A DNA stretch of 64,000 nucleotides, from assembly GCA_012934845.2 (NCBI GenBank), contig WNNJ02001233.1, positions 1-64,000 on the forward strand. The letters are read 5' to 3'. Source of the DNA: Pomphorhynchus laevis (lineage: Eukaryota > Acanthocephala > Palaeacanthocephala > Echinorhynchida > Pomphorhynchidae). Within the stretch, counting starts at the first letter, position 1, and each line of letters opens with the position of its first letter. Below, in pieces: positions 11,155 to 21,794 of the stretch. The position numbers and the translations under genes were made by a program. The notes below the pieces were generated by a model, which saw only the letters and a program-made list of their open reading frames with translations, searched no databases and had not been told where the DNA came from.

Positions 11155-12350
11155 ATGCCTACGATTTATCACCTTTTTGAGTGCGTATTTGTGTTGGGAT
11201 ACTTTTTTAATCCTTGTTTGGTTTGTCCTACATATTTGCTAGGACATTTCAAACAAAATATCATGCATACAATTTCAGACTGCTCACGTTTGGGCTTTTT
11301 CTCGAACAAGCAACTAAAAGTGGATTCATTTTTGAGAAATAATACTGTATTCAAGTTTGATTTCCGACATGTCCTTTTTAAACGATTAGCGCAAAGGTCG
11401 TTAACAAATTTGCTGGCAATATAGATCTTATCAGTACTATTATTTATTGAAGTATACGTTTTCAGAGGTTTTTCGCCTGATGACAGGCCTTTTGTATAAT
11501 ATCTTCAAGAAAGCCTATGTTCTTTAACATATCCTCAACTTTTCTACATTTGTATATTTTGTCAAAGGGATTTGATCAAATATGCTGTATTCAATTTAAA
11601 AAATGCCCGGGTCGTTGATATTTTGTATTCAATTGAACTATGAGTGTTCCAATAAGTAGTACACCACGGTATACCCGGGTTTCTGTGTATAGTTGCTTGC
11701 ATTCTATTATGATGTAGAACAAGAACATCTAGAAATGATATATTTTTATTCTCCTATATTGTCGCTTTCCAATGAATCGCCGGATCCTAATTGTTAAGTT
11801 TGTTTTGTTTCGTTTTTAGTTTCTGCTTTTCGTCAAAGGTACAAAATACGTCATCGACGTATCTCCACCATTTTACTAAATGCGGAAGGTATTCAAATAT
11901 ATCCTACTCCCACTTCGTCATGTAAAGGTCAGCTAATACCGGGCCAAGTAAAGAGCCCATAGCTACTTAATTCACTTTGTCATAAATATTCTCTTTAAAT
12001 GTAAAGCAGGTTTTGTCTGTGCACAACTTTATTAGTGTTGAACATTCCATAGCAGATAGAATAGGTGTTGAACAATCTATACTCAATATATCAGCTGCTA
12101 ACATAGTTACCGTTTCCAATGGTACATTAGTAAACAACTCACATACGTCAACAGTCACAAATTGATAATTAGGATTATTGAATCCTCTTATTACTCGTGC
12201 AAATTGTGGACAATCTTTGATATACGAATGAGATGTTGACATAATGTTCTTTATGTTTTTATTTATCCACTTTGCTAGTCTATGATTAAATGACAACCGA
12301 AAATCCACAATCCGGTATTGGTATTTAGACTGAGTATAACGTCGCATCGA
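11155..12350 (-). pseudogene. Canonical PLE: RT plus C-terminal GIY-YIG
   Basis: Distinct from the Naiad-like copies. From 12347 downward: an N-terminal piece with FNHRLAKWINKNIKNI, motif A FVTVDVCELFTNVPLE, motif B VAMGSLLGPVLADLYMT just after a stop near 11967, motif C WWRYVDDVF near 11850, and NISFLDVLVLHHN. At 11354-11169 a GIY-YIG segment follows (VCMIFCLKCPSKYVGQTKQGLK). This order, RT then endonuclease, is that of Penelope/Poseidon/Neptune elements. Several stops (near 11967 and in 11500-11760) make it inactive. It shows that two PLE lineages coexist at this locus. Confidence 0.75.
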
Positions 12351-12359
12351 TCATTTAAT

Positions 12360-12810
12360 CATATACTAGCAGAGTGAATAAATAAAAGCATATGGGAACA
12401 TTATGTCAACATCTCATTCGTATATCAAGGATGGCTATTTAAAAAAGCTTTAATATGTTAGAATTTGCATATTTTTAAATATACAAACGCTTAAAGTTTT
12501 GCTAATTACTTAAAATAAATGTTCTAATAGCATTTCGTTTACTGTTTTTATAAAATTTATTTTGATAAATGTTATTAAAACAGTATTTGATAAATGCTTT
12601 AGACTGAAAAAATATAAGAGATAAAAATATAAAATTTTCAAAGATGATGAAAGAAGACGCATATTTATCGAACACCACTATCTCAACATTAACGACTATA
12701 CCGAACAACGACGATAATGATCAACGACTATAACGACTATAACGCTTATAACGATCAGCGACTATAACGGTCTAAAGGTCAATACCGGTTTGTGAATTCT
12801 TTGTAAAAAC
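12360..12810. other. No gene; short ACGACTATA simple repeat
   Basis: No convincing gene. 12715-12780 is a degenerate simple repeat built on AACGACTATAACG. The 68-residue minus ORF at 12502-12708 is Lys/Phe/Ile-rich and resembles nothing I recognise; I treat it as chance. Confidence 0.5.
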
Positions 12811-12814
12811 ATTA

Positions 12815-13420
12815 AACTAGCTAGAGCTTATGTCGAGATCACATTTTTCCGCGACCTTTCTATTATCTCCAAATCTATTTCCAATGCCCAAGTAGCTTTA
12901 AACTTGCTCTCATCGTTCTGTTTTACTAATCGTATTAGAGTGAACCGTGAAAAGTCTAAAGTAATTAAATTTCGTAGAGGAGGTCGACTAAGTCGATCTA
13001 ACATTCTATGTTATCAAGACGTTACCCTTGATTTTAAATCGAAGTATCTATACCTCGGAATGTTACTCACGTCTAGATGGTCTTTCTCTCAACATTTAGA
13101 ACTTAAATGTAATAAAATTGTGAAGGCATCCTCTGTTATGTCCGAACTAAGTAAATTATCTTTTGAGGCTGGGTTACGATATTTTTATATAATGCTGCTT
13201 CCAAGACTACAATACGGACTAGGTTGTATCTAGGTAGACTTGACTTCAGAAAATTTTACTAGTTAGATAAGTGCTTGTCAAGATTAATAAAAAGGTTGGT
13301 AGGCTTATCTCCAAAAAACTTCATCTAAGGCTGTTCAAGTTCTACAAAGCTATCTTGCTTATCAATTTCATTGCAGAAAGATATGAATCATTCTTTGACT
13401 GATGGTTTTCTTAAAAATCT
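12815..13420 (+). pseudogene. LINE RT thumb fragment
   Basis: The frame containing 12904-13233 encodes VNREKSKVIKFRRGG, then YLYLGMLLTSRWSFSQHLE and LPRLQYGLGCI. This is the region after the catalytic motif in jockey/CR1-type RTs, with the usual NxxKSKVxxF and YLG motifs. The resemblance continues past the TAG at 13231 (DKCLSRLIKRLVGLSPK). Both ends are missing. Confidence 0.6.
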
Positions 13421-13570
13421 AAGTGAATAGACGATCAGAATATCTATCAGACTCCTACTTTTCTTCAAACAGTTTGGCGTAGCCCTCTCGCTGATAGTTT
13501 AAATATTGTTATTTGCTTTAATATTTAATAAATATAAATATTTATAACTAAATATTTGCCTTTTTTTGCA

Positions 13571-14740
13571 TGAAACATCTATGAATTTTCTCAAGAGAGT
13601 GCCAGATCAATGCCAGATCCCTCCCACTACCGAATGCAGAGGATAACTGGCATATTGCAAAGACACGAGTCATGTGTTTGAGTTGCTATAACAACTCTAG
13701 TAACCTCATAGTGTCGAACAGCATTACTCCTTCCCAAAATAAAATCATTAGCAAAAGCACTGGCCGATGACAGCGCGGGTCCTATTTATATTGGCTAACT
13801 TTTTTATGAATTTTCGCAAGAGAGAGTGAGACTATTCCGTGTGAATTACGTTACTAATCATTTAAGCCAGACGGGGACGAACAATGATAACAGTACTAAG
13901 TACTGTTTCGCCATTACAATGACTCATCAGTGCCATATATCTCCACTACCAGATGATGAGGACTGGTAGACGGCACATACACAAGTCATTTGTATGAGAT
14001 ACTAAAACTCTAGTAACTTCATAGAGTGCTAAAACAGAACTATCACTTAATCATATAGAATCAATAGCAGTGATAATTGGCAGCGCAATTCGTTTAATAT
14101 TGGCGAGAGAATTAGTACACTCGGTGTGAATTACGTTAACAATCATTTAAGCCAGGCGCGGAAGAACAACGGTAACATTATCAAGTACCGTTACGTCACT
14201 ACAATGACTAATCAGTGCCAGATCCCTTCCACTACAATATGCAGAGAAGGACTGGCAAACTCCACAGACACGAGCCAAGTAGAAGACGGTACAGACAAGA
14301 GTCATGCGCCTTGTAGTGGGAAGGATTGACACGAATGAGTCATTGTAATGACGAAACGGTACTCGGTACTGTTATCGTTGTTCTTCCGCGCCTGACTTAA
14401 ATGATATGTATCGTAATTCACGCAGAATGGTCTCACTCTCTCTTGAGAGCATTCATAAAAACGTTAGCCGATTTAAATGAGAGCTGATCTGGCATCTGTC
14501 AGTGCTTTTGTTAATGATCATAGTTTATGAAGCAGTAGTGTAGTTTTAGCACTTAATAATGTTACTAGAGTTGTTCTAGTACCTCATACACATGGCCCGT
14601 GCCTGTGCCGTCTGCCAGTCCTCCTCTGCATTCAGTAGAGGAAGGAATTCGACACTCATGAGTCATTGTGATGACAAAACGGTACTTGGTACTATTATCG
14701 TTGTTCTTCCCTGTCTGGCTTAAATGATTAGTAATAAAAT
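13571..14740. repeat. Fold-back complex of about 280-bp units
   Basis: Units containing ATGAATTTTCNCAAGAGAG, AATCATTTAAGCCAGNCG, GAACAANGATAACA and CAATGACTNATCAGTGCCAGAT occur directly in 13571-14330 (three partial copies) and in inverted orientation from 14335 to 14735 (two partial copies). The inverted side holds TGAGTCATTGTAATGACGAA, the complement of the direct units. The two small ORFs at 14126-14332 are by-products. The structure suggests a fold-back or MITE-like non-autonomous transposon amplified in place; I see no transposase. Confidence 0.65.
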
Positions 14741-15994
14741 GTTTAGAAATAAATTATAAAAATGTAGAATTGAAAAGAACTTTAAATGATCTTTGGATGC
14801 CTAATCTAATATTCTAATACCTGGTTCTGTATGCCATTAAATCCAACATGTATGCAATTAAATCTAACTAGCCAACATAATAAGTTATATTAGCTAACAT
14901 AATATGCATATTATGTTACAAAATAAGTGACAATATTGTTATGGTAAGCAAAAAACGCATCGAACGTATACCGGATTACAATAAAAATTATGGCAATATG
15001 TATTGACAATTTTGAGTTTAGAAATGTCCAATTTATATAATATGAAATGTACTTAACTGGAAGTAGTAATTCTAACAATCAATATCATCCCAATTTTATT
15101 TTTTAATTTTTTTGTTTCAAATTTGCTAGCTCTTTAATATTGAGCTCGTTAATGCACATTAAAATACTACATAAATTTTGGCCTTGGCTATCAAGATATA
15201 TAACTTAGTCATTTCGCTTGTTTAATAAGTCTGTTTGTACACTATTTCAAAGGAAAAAAAACGCCTCTCACTGATTACCATGTACATTTTAATCCATATG
15301 CTATGCGCAAGTAACACACTTGCAGTTTCCAGCCTTCCTTGAAAATTGGCTGACGTTGAAATCTTGTCGGAATAAATTTGCACAAGTGCTTCCAAAATAA
15401 ATGATTGGAATCGGTGTTAAAGTTGAAACGAGCATCACCACTAGAATGTAATCCAAGAGTATCCAGTGAATTCGTCGACTGACGCTTGGCTGCTAAAATA
15501 TTTACTTTATTTGTGGGCTTCTAATCATAATTAACTGAAGATTGTAATAAATAAGGTTTCAATAAATCTAATGTACTTTGCACTATTACACTTTTGTAGC
15601 ACATAAAATAATTAAAATTAATCAAGGGACTGTCGACTTCAGACAATTTTATTACAAGCATTAACGCATTGTAATAATTAAATAATTCAAAAATGCATCG
15701 TATTTATCAAAATACAAAAGACGCATTTGAATATTGTATATTGCTGATTTGATGATTTATAAAATGTGTTAGTGATATTATTTTAATTCAACAAATATAT
15801 TATATAATCTTGTTATAAATGATAACAAACAAAACAAAAATAGCACACATTATTCACAAACATATTATATTTTAATCGTTTAATCCCCATCATAAAATAA
15901 TTTATTACATATTTAATTTTTAATTTTTGGTATTCTATATTTAATTTAATTATATGTAGAATCAATCTTATTACTATATTTTAAATTTTGATAA
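14741..15994. other. No recognised feature
   Basis: AT-rich single-copy-looking DNA. No ORF of note and no resemblance to the surrounding element families. 15290-15480 is less AT-rich but has no open frame I can support. Confidence 0.5.
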
Positions 15995-15995
15995 A

Positions 15996-16170
15996 ATGTT
16001 CAATACTTCAAATTTCCAGATTACCACTTTCCAGATTACCACCTTCCAAATTATCACTTTCCATATTACAAGTTTCCTGATTACCACTTTCCAGATTACA
16101 AGTTTCATAATTACCACTTTCCAGATTACCACTTTTCATACTAATAATTTCGAGATTACAAGTTTATATG
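15996..16170 (+). repeat. 15-bp minisatellite (ACTTTCCAGATTACC)
   Basis: About ten imperfect copies of a 15-bp unit, ACTTTCCAGATTACC, drifting towards AGTTTCNNGATTACA at the end. Because 15 is a multiple of three it stays open as a repeating five-residue peptide (TFQIT), giving an apparent 75-residue ORF. I consider this a tandem repeat, not a gene. Confidence 0.85.
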
Positions 16171-17477
16171 CCGACCCCGTCTCGAAGCTAGCCGACTCCG
16201 CCTCAAAGCGGGACAAAGACTGAAGAATAAGAAAATTACAAGTTTATACATTGCAAGTTTCGGTTGGTAAAGAGCAATAGCTAGTCAAAGTCAACAACCA
16301 GGCAACAACTAGTCAATAGTTAAAGTCACCAACTAGGCCACAACTAATCAACTAGTCAACGTGTTATTTTTCAAGCTAACAGTGAGCAACAACTAGTCAA
16401 TGTGTAGTCAAAAATGTTTTACGAGTAATAGATAACTGAGTTTGAAAGAGTTGTATTAGGTAAAATCAAAAATGCACAAACCGCAATATTGCACATTTAT
16501 TAAATAAAAACAAAATAAACAATTCTTATTCGAGATTTGATTCGACCAACATGCTATCTGTATTACTACCTACCTCTAAGTATACTTTAACCTCGAATAA
16601 AGATATTGCTATTTTTTTCGGTTGATACTTATCCAATATTATCAAAAGTTCGGCTTCTAAAATTTCTTCCTAAATATTTCATGATCTCCCAAAGTGGTTA
16701 AATAAAAAAAACAGTGCAGGATATTCTTCGTCGAAAATATAAACTTAAATTCTTCAAGCATTTTCAAGATATATTTGTTCAATTTTTATCGGGTGGTGAG
16801 AGATAACTATAGCTTACATTTCGACAGTGATTCCAATCCTCAAAATATGTTTCTTTAGGAATAATAAAATAATTGTATGAATTAGCAAGTATACGATTCC
16901 CGCCGAAGACGGATTTTATGAAGACGTATATTATGGCTCATTGAACGAGCAGTTGTCTTTAAGCACAAGTCAAAGTCATATTGTAAAACTAGGAGTAGAG
17001 CAATTTTTAACGAACTTTGTTTTTTATAGAGACATTTGCAACATATCATACTTCTTTATGGTTTCATTATTCCATCGAATAATAAAAAGGTGTTGAGTTG
17101 GGGGATTGCTAATCAGTCTTAATTAAAAGTTTTCATCTTTTGTTCAGTACAATTTTTTAATCTTACGAATAATGACATACTAACGACCTTTCATGTCATC
17201 AAATTTTAATGACACCAAGTGACTGATAATTTTATTACTTTTCATCTACCTTATCAGCAAATGATATAGTTGATGAACTAGTACCTTTTACATCAATTAT
17301 CCTTGACGCTAAATTTGACATCGTATGTTGATACTTTAACGCTCTATATAAATTCTCAATATAAACGCCCGAAATGCAATACTGACTAAACTCAAATCTA
17401 TTATTATATATGTAGTTCATCGTATTTTGTTTTAATATGTTTAGCAGACAAACCTAGTTTTGTGGAACAGAAAGTAG
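16171..17477. other. No firm gene; CAACTAGTCAA repeats
   Basis: 16270-16410 holds degenerate repeats of CAACAACTAGTCAA. The minus ORF at 17235-17420 (YCISGVYIENLYRALKYQHT near its start) has better codon composition than its surroundings but ends in a stop with no recognised homologue. It could be an exon or a decayed element ORF. Confidence 0.35.
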
Positions 17478-17576
17478 CACGATCTACCTGATCTTTTCAA
17501 AGTTCGATGTCCTTTGCATGAAGACGTCTTTGAATGCTTTGAGGAGTATATTCGTAAAGAACATCAATTCAATTAA
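17478..17576 (+). other. Short coding-like stretch, unidentified
   Basis: A 32-residue open stretch (HDLPDLFKVRCPLHEDVF then ECFEEYIRKEHQFN-stop) is preceded by AAGTAG, which could serve as a splice acceptor. Its composition is protein-like but no family is recognised. It may be a terminal exon or a fragment of a mobile-element ORF next to the inverted repeat that follows. Weak. Confidence 0.2.
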
Positions 17577-17589
17577 AATATAAGCTACA

Positions 17590-17770
17590 ATTTCGACGGG
17601 TACTTCCGTCATCGTCAGGTACATCAACAAAACAAAACATTTGTTTAGTTAATGTACCTGACGATGACAAGAGTACCCGTTTAAACGTTGTAACGTTTAT
17701 GAAATAAAAATCAAATTGCACTCATTTGAATCTTTTATTATGATTGGGAATTCTTCTACATACAAAACAT
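17590..17770. repeat. Inverted pair of hammerhead-like motifs
   Basis: Two copies of a motif face away from each other. On the minus strand, CTGACGA (17618-17612) is followed by a GACGG/CCGTC stem and GAAA (17594-17591). On the plus strand, CTGACGA (17658-17664) leads to a degraded stem and AAAC. A third copy lies at 28939-28967. CTGANGA-stem-GAAA is the hammerhead ribozyme core and canonical PLEs are known to carry hammerheads. Here one extra T lies between CTGACGA and the stem, so the call is tentative. The downstream sequence (TTTTATTATGATTGGGAATT...) is shared with 29000-29040. Confidence 0.45.
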
Positions 17771-17866
17771 CGTGCAATGAAAATCTATTAAATTTCATTA
17801 ATAAATTAAATAATTTAATTTCTTATTTATATTTTGCTCTAATTTGTCGATATAAAATATGAAAAA

Positions 17867-18067
17867 ATGATGATTAAAATGATAGTTACGTTTAATGATG
17901 AAAAGTTTGTAATCCCCACCCCAGCTGTATCGTGGAAAATTTACAAATTCGTTATGATTGTCAATTGGGCCGGTTGTTTTTATGTTTGCATTGTTCGAAT
18001 TTTTATCATTGCGATGATTACAGCTGTTGAATTAATAGAAAATGCTTTATATGATAAAAAAGAGTAA
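17867..18067 (+). other. Hydrophobic 66-residue ORF, doubtful
   Basis: Encodes a peptide with a hydrophobic centre (VNWAGCFYVCIVRIFIIAMI) that could span a membrane. No homologue is recognised, no splice or promoter context is visible, and the next feature is a PLE terminal repeat. More likely chance in AT-rich DNA than a gene. Confidence 0.15.
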
Positions 18068-18073
18068 AAAATA

Positions 18074-18115
18074 AATCAGATCAGGTAACTGAGTCTACGT
18101 ATTTTAAATTAAACG
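18074..18115 (+). repeat. PLE terminal repeat copy
   Basis: ATCAGATCAGGTAACTGAGT followed by CTACGTATTTTA. It matches the blocks at 255-2010 and marks another PLE end, directly upstream of the RT fragment at 18277. Confidence 0.65.
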
Positions 18116-18276
18116 CAGATTTAATTAAAAATTAGAAATGATTTCAATTAAATTCGCAAAATGTAAGATGAAAGTCTTTCATTAAATCTAAATGCTAATA
18201 AAGCAGACGAGTCAAGTGATCGTCAGCCCACATTAAAAGGACCGAAACGTGAAATGTAGTATTGGATCAGTAGCTC

Positions 18277-18720
18277 ATGGATAAAATTAAAAATAAAATG
18301 AAAATAACAAACAATTATAAAAGAAAAGATAAAATTAATAAAGATATGTATAAAGAACTTACTAAATTAAAGGATAACTATATAATAACAACTATTGATA
18401 AAGCTAGTAATAACTTTGTCTTCATGTGCAAAAAGCTTTATTATGATATACTAATGAAAGAGGTTAATTCTAATGATTTAAATGTAAATCCAACATATGA
18501 ACGTAGTGAGTTGAGTTTTGAAACAATTATTACAAGTCACTGTTCTATAATGGATAAAAAGGGTATAAAGGTTGAATTAGATAATAAAACTATACCTATA
18601 TTATATTGGAATCCAAAATTACATAAAAATCCAATAAAACCTAGTTTCATATGTAGTGCGTTTAAATGTACATTAAAACCACTTTCTGTCTATATGAATA
18701 AAATACTAAGTACTAATAAA
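18277..18720 (+). pseudogene. PLE RT N-terminal fragment
   Basis: Encodes the portion before motif A: DKINKDMYKELTKLKDNY, IITTIDKASNNFVFMCKK, ILYWNPKLHKNPIKPSFIC and SVYMNKIL. The frame is open, showing the LHKNP reading lost in the copy at 8332. It is cut at 18706, where sequence turns into a short ACTAATAAAATAAAAAGTAC duplication. There is no endonuclease upstream, so the element is truncated at both ends. Confidence 0.75.
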
Positions 18721-18924
18721 ATAAAAAGTACTAAATACTAATAAAATAAAAAGTCTTAATTATGTCTTACCAATTTTATTTGTCATTATACTTATTTTTA
18801 AAGTGAATACCTATTACTTAAGCTGCTTTAAGCATGCATAGTTCGTTGTCTTGACAACAAAATCGTTACGTGATGCTGACATTTTTTACTAAATTTGTGA
18901 ACAGTCATGTATATAATTAACAAA

Positions 18925-19271
18925 TCAAATCAGCTAACTGAGTCTACGTATTTAATATAATTATAAAATAAACAAAACATAATAATGTTTAATCAAAATT
19001 TAATAATTAAATAGTAAAATAAATAATTGTTTTAAGATTTTTTATAATCTAAATCAAATTAAAATAAAAAATTGAAATTTAAAATAAACGTCAATTTTAT
19101 GAATTGACTAATAAATAACAGACGTTGTATCAGAATAAGAATTAGAGGTCATCAGGAGGAACTGCTATGCTATCAGGTATCGGCCCCTAACTCCTCTACC
19201 CAACATAGCAGCGGAGCCTAATACATGCTAATGATGTATTTCCTCTGATAAAACTATCTAGTATCTTATTC
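18925..19271 (-). mobile_element. PLE 3' UTR, minus strand, with pseudoknot
   Basis: Complete 3' UTR of a minus-strand PLE: terminal repeat at 18935-18960, then CTGCTATG / CATAGCAG and GGCCCC / GGAGCC complementarities between 19165 and 19230. One stem base differs from the copies at 9732 and 29947 (GGAGCC for GGGGCC), which weakens that stem in this copy. Directly joined at 19272 to a plus-strand RT fragment, an inverted junction typical of PLE insertions. Confidence 0.65.
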
Positions 19272-19388
19272 TAATACAAGAAGCTAATTATAATGATTTA
19301 AATATAAACACAACATATGAATGTAGTGAGTTGAGTTTTGAAACAATTGTTACAAGTCACTGTTCTATAATGGATAAAAGGGTATAAA
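19272..19388 (+). pseudogene. Short PLE RT fragment
   Basis: Codons for NDLNxNxTYExSELSFETI and TSHCSIMDKxGIK, matching 18470-18560. It abuts an unrelated RT fragment on the opposite strand at 19389. Confidence 0.65.
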
Positions 19389-19990
19389 GTAGGGATTTCT
19401 TACATGTTGCGGAATAATAGATTTAACGAATTCGTACCCAGGGAAAGTTATAGGGTCAAGGTTTAATTGGCTAGCGACAGTGTCTACACTGGACAGGAAG
19501 GCTGCCTGAGAGTGTTGGAAGCAGCTTCGAAGGCCCAGTCCTCCCATCTTCAGCGGTAAGCAAGCTTGCATCCACGCTCACTTATCGGGTTGAATAAAAG
19601 TGATATTGCTAAAACATTTCAATATCAAGCGGTCGAACAAACGGAAAAACTCTTCGGCGAAGGCGGGTCTATAGTGCGCATTAAATGGTTTACTCGTGGA
19701 GCGGATGCGCAGCTACGAAGCAGGATGAATGCAACTTGTGGGTCAGGGAGATTTTCGAGCGAGTCCAGAGTTTGACGCAGGGATGGTAGAACAACATCGA
19801 CAAGGTATCCCGAACAATGTTCCTTAGACCCGATGGGACTTCCAAGAATTGTAAAGCTTTTTGTGGTGTTGACTAATGTGATCCATGGGCATCTGTTCTT
19901 TATCAAGTCGACCTTGTCTGTCTTACCAATTACTTCGGTCTTTTTCCAGTTACTAGACAGTCCAATCGCAGGAAAATTAGCAGCAAGATG
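19389..19990 (-). pseudogene. RLE-type LINE fragment, different subfamily
   Basis: Minus-strand pieces at 19906-19625 (TILGSPIGSKEHCSGYL, LPDPQVAFILLRSCASAPRV) and 19571-19365 (LPLKMGGLGLRSCFQHSQA). These are the post-catalytic RT region (LGxPIG, then GGLGLRS) of the single-ORF non-LTR group seen from 30.9 kb onward, but the residues differ clearly from every other copy in the window. Upstream codons (LAANFPAIGLSSNWKKTEVI) belong to the same frame. Truncated both sides; the stop near 19570 splits it. Confidence 0.6.
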
Positions 19991-19995
19991 AGCCA

Positions 19996-20289
19996 GACAA
20001 TAATAAAAGGAAGGATCAAATTAATAAAGATATGTATAAAGAACTTACTAAATTAAAGGATAACTATATAATAACAACTATTGATAAAGCTAGTAATAAC
20101 TTTGTCTTCATATGCAAAAAGCTTTATTATGATATACTAATGAAAGAGGTTAATTCTAATGATTTAAATGTAAATCCAACATATGTACGTAGTGAGTTGA
20201 GTTTAGAAACAATTATTACAAGTCACTGTTCTATAATGGGTAAAAAGAGTATGAAGGTTGAATCAGATAATAAAACTATAACTATATAG
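19996..20289 (+). pseudogene. PLE RT N-terminal fragment
   Basis: Same region as 18277-18600: KDMYKELTKLKDNYIITT onward to SIMGKKSMKVESDNKTI, then lost at 20289. Near-identical to its siblings, so recently copied. Confidence 0.7.
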
Positions 20290-20507
20290 ATAATAAATAC
20301 AAAATCCATAATTTTCTTTCATTTTGGTAATATAGTTTTATTGAAGCAAAGAAGCAAATAATTTTTTTGTTTAACAAATTCAAAATTATAAATAATTTTG
20401 TGTTCTGTTGATCCTGCTACAAATTAGAATTTTTAAAGAAGATTGCTATTTACAAATTTCTGGTATTAAATGATAATCAATAATAATTATCAAAATTAAG
20501 AAAATTT

Positions 20508-20670
20508 GTTTACAATGTTTTTAAAAACGGAACTTTTTTTCACATTTATAAATAGTGATTTGGAAATGTGCAAACACATACTAAAATATACAAATTTAAG
20601 TTACGTCATTCTACACCTAAACTTTAATAGAATGAAATAGTTTACTGGTAAATATTTAAAAAATAAATTT
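20508..20670 (+). repeat. Dispersed 160-bp repeat, copy 1
   Basis: Begins TTTGTTTACAATGTTTTTAA and continues through GTGATTTGGAAATGTGCAAA to TTTACTGGTAAATATTTAAA. A near-identical copy lies at 30533-30695, immediately before the intact RLE element. No coding content, and family unknown. Confidence 0.7.
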
Positions 20671-20746
20671 AGACAATTAATAAATCTGATAACAAATATC
20701 ACAATTGAGCAAAACTGAAGGATGTAAAAGAGTGGTGTTTAATTAC

Positions 20747-20951
20747 CTGGAATATAACGAAACTGCGGAGATCGAATCACCAGAAATTTGTGGTGGCAAA
20801 ATATAACCGTCTTCTTGGCTAGCGATATCACATTCAAATAATCTACTGACTGACTTTGTTGGATGTGACGTATTATTGCTGATGCTTGCCACTTCACTAG
20901 GAGACTTTACTGGAAGCCACTGAACCAAATCTTGTGTAGGCGCTAGGTTAT
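20747..20951 (-). CDS. Candidate internal exon of a host gene
   Basis: On the minus strand TTTCTTTGACTCACAG precedes 20951 (good 3' splice site with pyrimidine run) and CCAG|GTAATT follows 20747 (good 5' splice site). The 205 bp between are open and encode a non-repetitive, polar peptide containing LAPTQDLVQWLPVKSPSEVA, SRLFECDIASQEDGYILPP and SGDSISAVSLYS. Composition is richer in G+C than its flanks and unlike any of the mobile-element proteins here. I do not recognise the family. It may be one exon of a gene whose introns hold these elements, or a retained pseudo-exon. Confidence 0.45.
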
Positions 20952-20959
20952 CTGTGAGT

Positions 20960-21790
20960 CAAAGAAACTAATAAGTTGTTTAAAAGTTTAAATTCATATT
21001 GAATTAAATTATTACTTATAATAAATGATAAATATTAATTATGAATTAGCAATTATTATAATTGAATTATTCACTTAATAATATAACTAGCGATAATGTC
21101 TACTGAGCTTTTTATTGTGAAACAATTCTAATTAGCATTAAGGATGTATTGCAATACTAACAAACCATAAGACTAGAACTAAAGTGGTAAAATTCGCCGG
21201 ATGTGGTCGCATTAATCGTGATGACTATCTTTATTTTAAGAGTACACTATTAAAAATCTGCCAGTTATAAATACTATTGTATAATGTTGTCGTCTCGCTG
21301 TTCGTTTGTAATGTACTTTTAATTAAAAGCTTTTTTTATCGCCATGCGAACTGGAGTTCCATTAACACTCCAGATATATACTTATATATACTATACATAC
21401 ATAATATAGGTATATTATATAGATATCTCCTATAATATTGCTGTCTTCATTGTTCTATTTAAACCATTTCAACGTGATCAACATCTAGTTTTATAAGCTC
21501 ATGATACCACATTCCTGTTTTTTAAATGCATGTTTCTTTTTAAGTTATTTATTTTAAGCCATTTCTTGTTAAGATTAACAGATAAATTACCTCTATCCAA
21601 TCTTCTTATCAACTCTTCTAAATCAAATTAAGTCATGTCGGATTAATTTACAAATATAATCGCTGCAGTTACATACTGTTTGTTAATATATTCATAAAAA
21701 TATGATCTGTTATAATTTTTATTATCATGTATATGACCAGACGCAACTATTTTACAACCAAAACAGTCCATACTTATTTCGGGTCAAATT
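20960..21790. other. No recognised feature
   Basis: AT-rich. It might be intron sequence if the exon at 20747-20951 is real. A CA/TA-rich run lies at 21375-21430. The phrase TTTTACAACCAAAACAGT near 21750 resembles 72-90 of the window. Nothing coding. Confidence 0.4.
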
Positions 21791-21794
21791 TGAT

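Noticed and set aside
15996-16223. 75-residue ORF of TFQIT repeats as a gene
   Set aside because: It is the translation of a 15-bp minisatellite, open only because the unit is a multiple of three.
19266-20289. PLE split by insertion of an RLE-type fragment at 19389-19990
   Set aside because: The PLE codons on the right begin upstream of those on the left, so they overlap and cannot be two halves of one copy.
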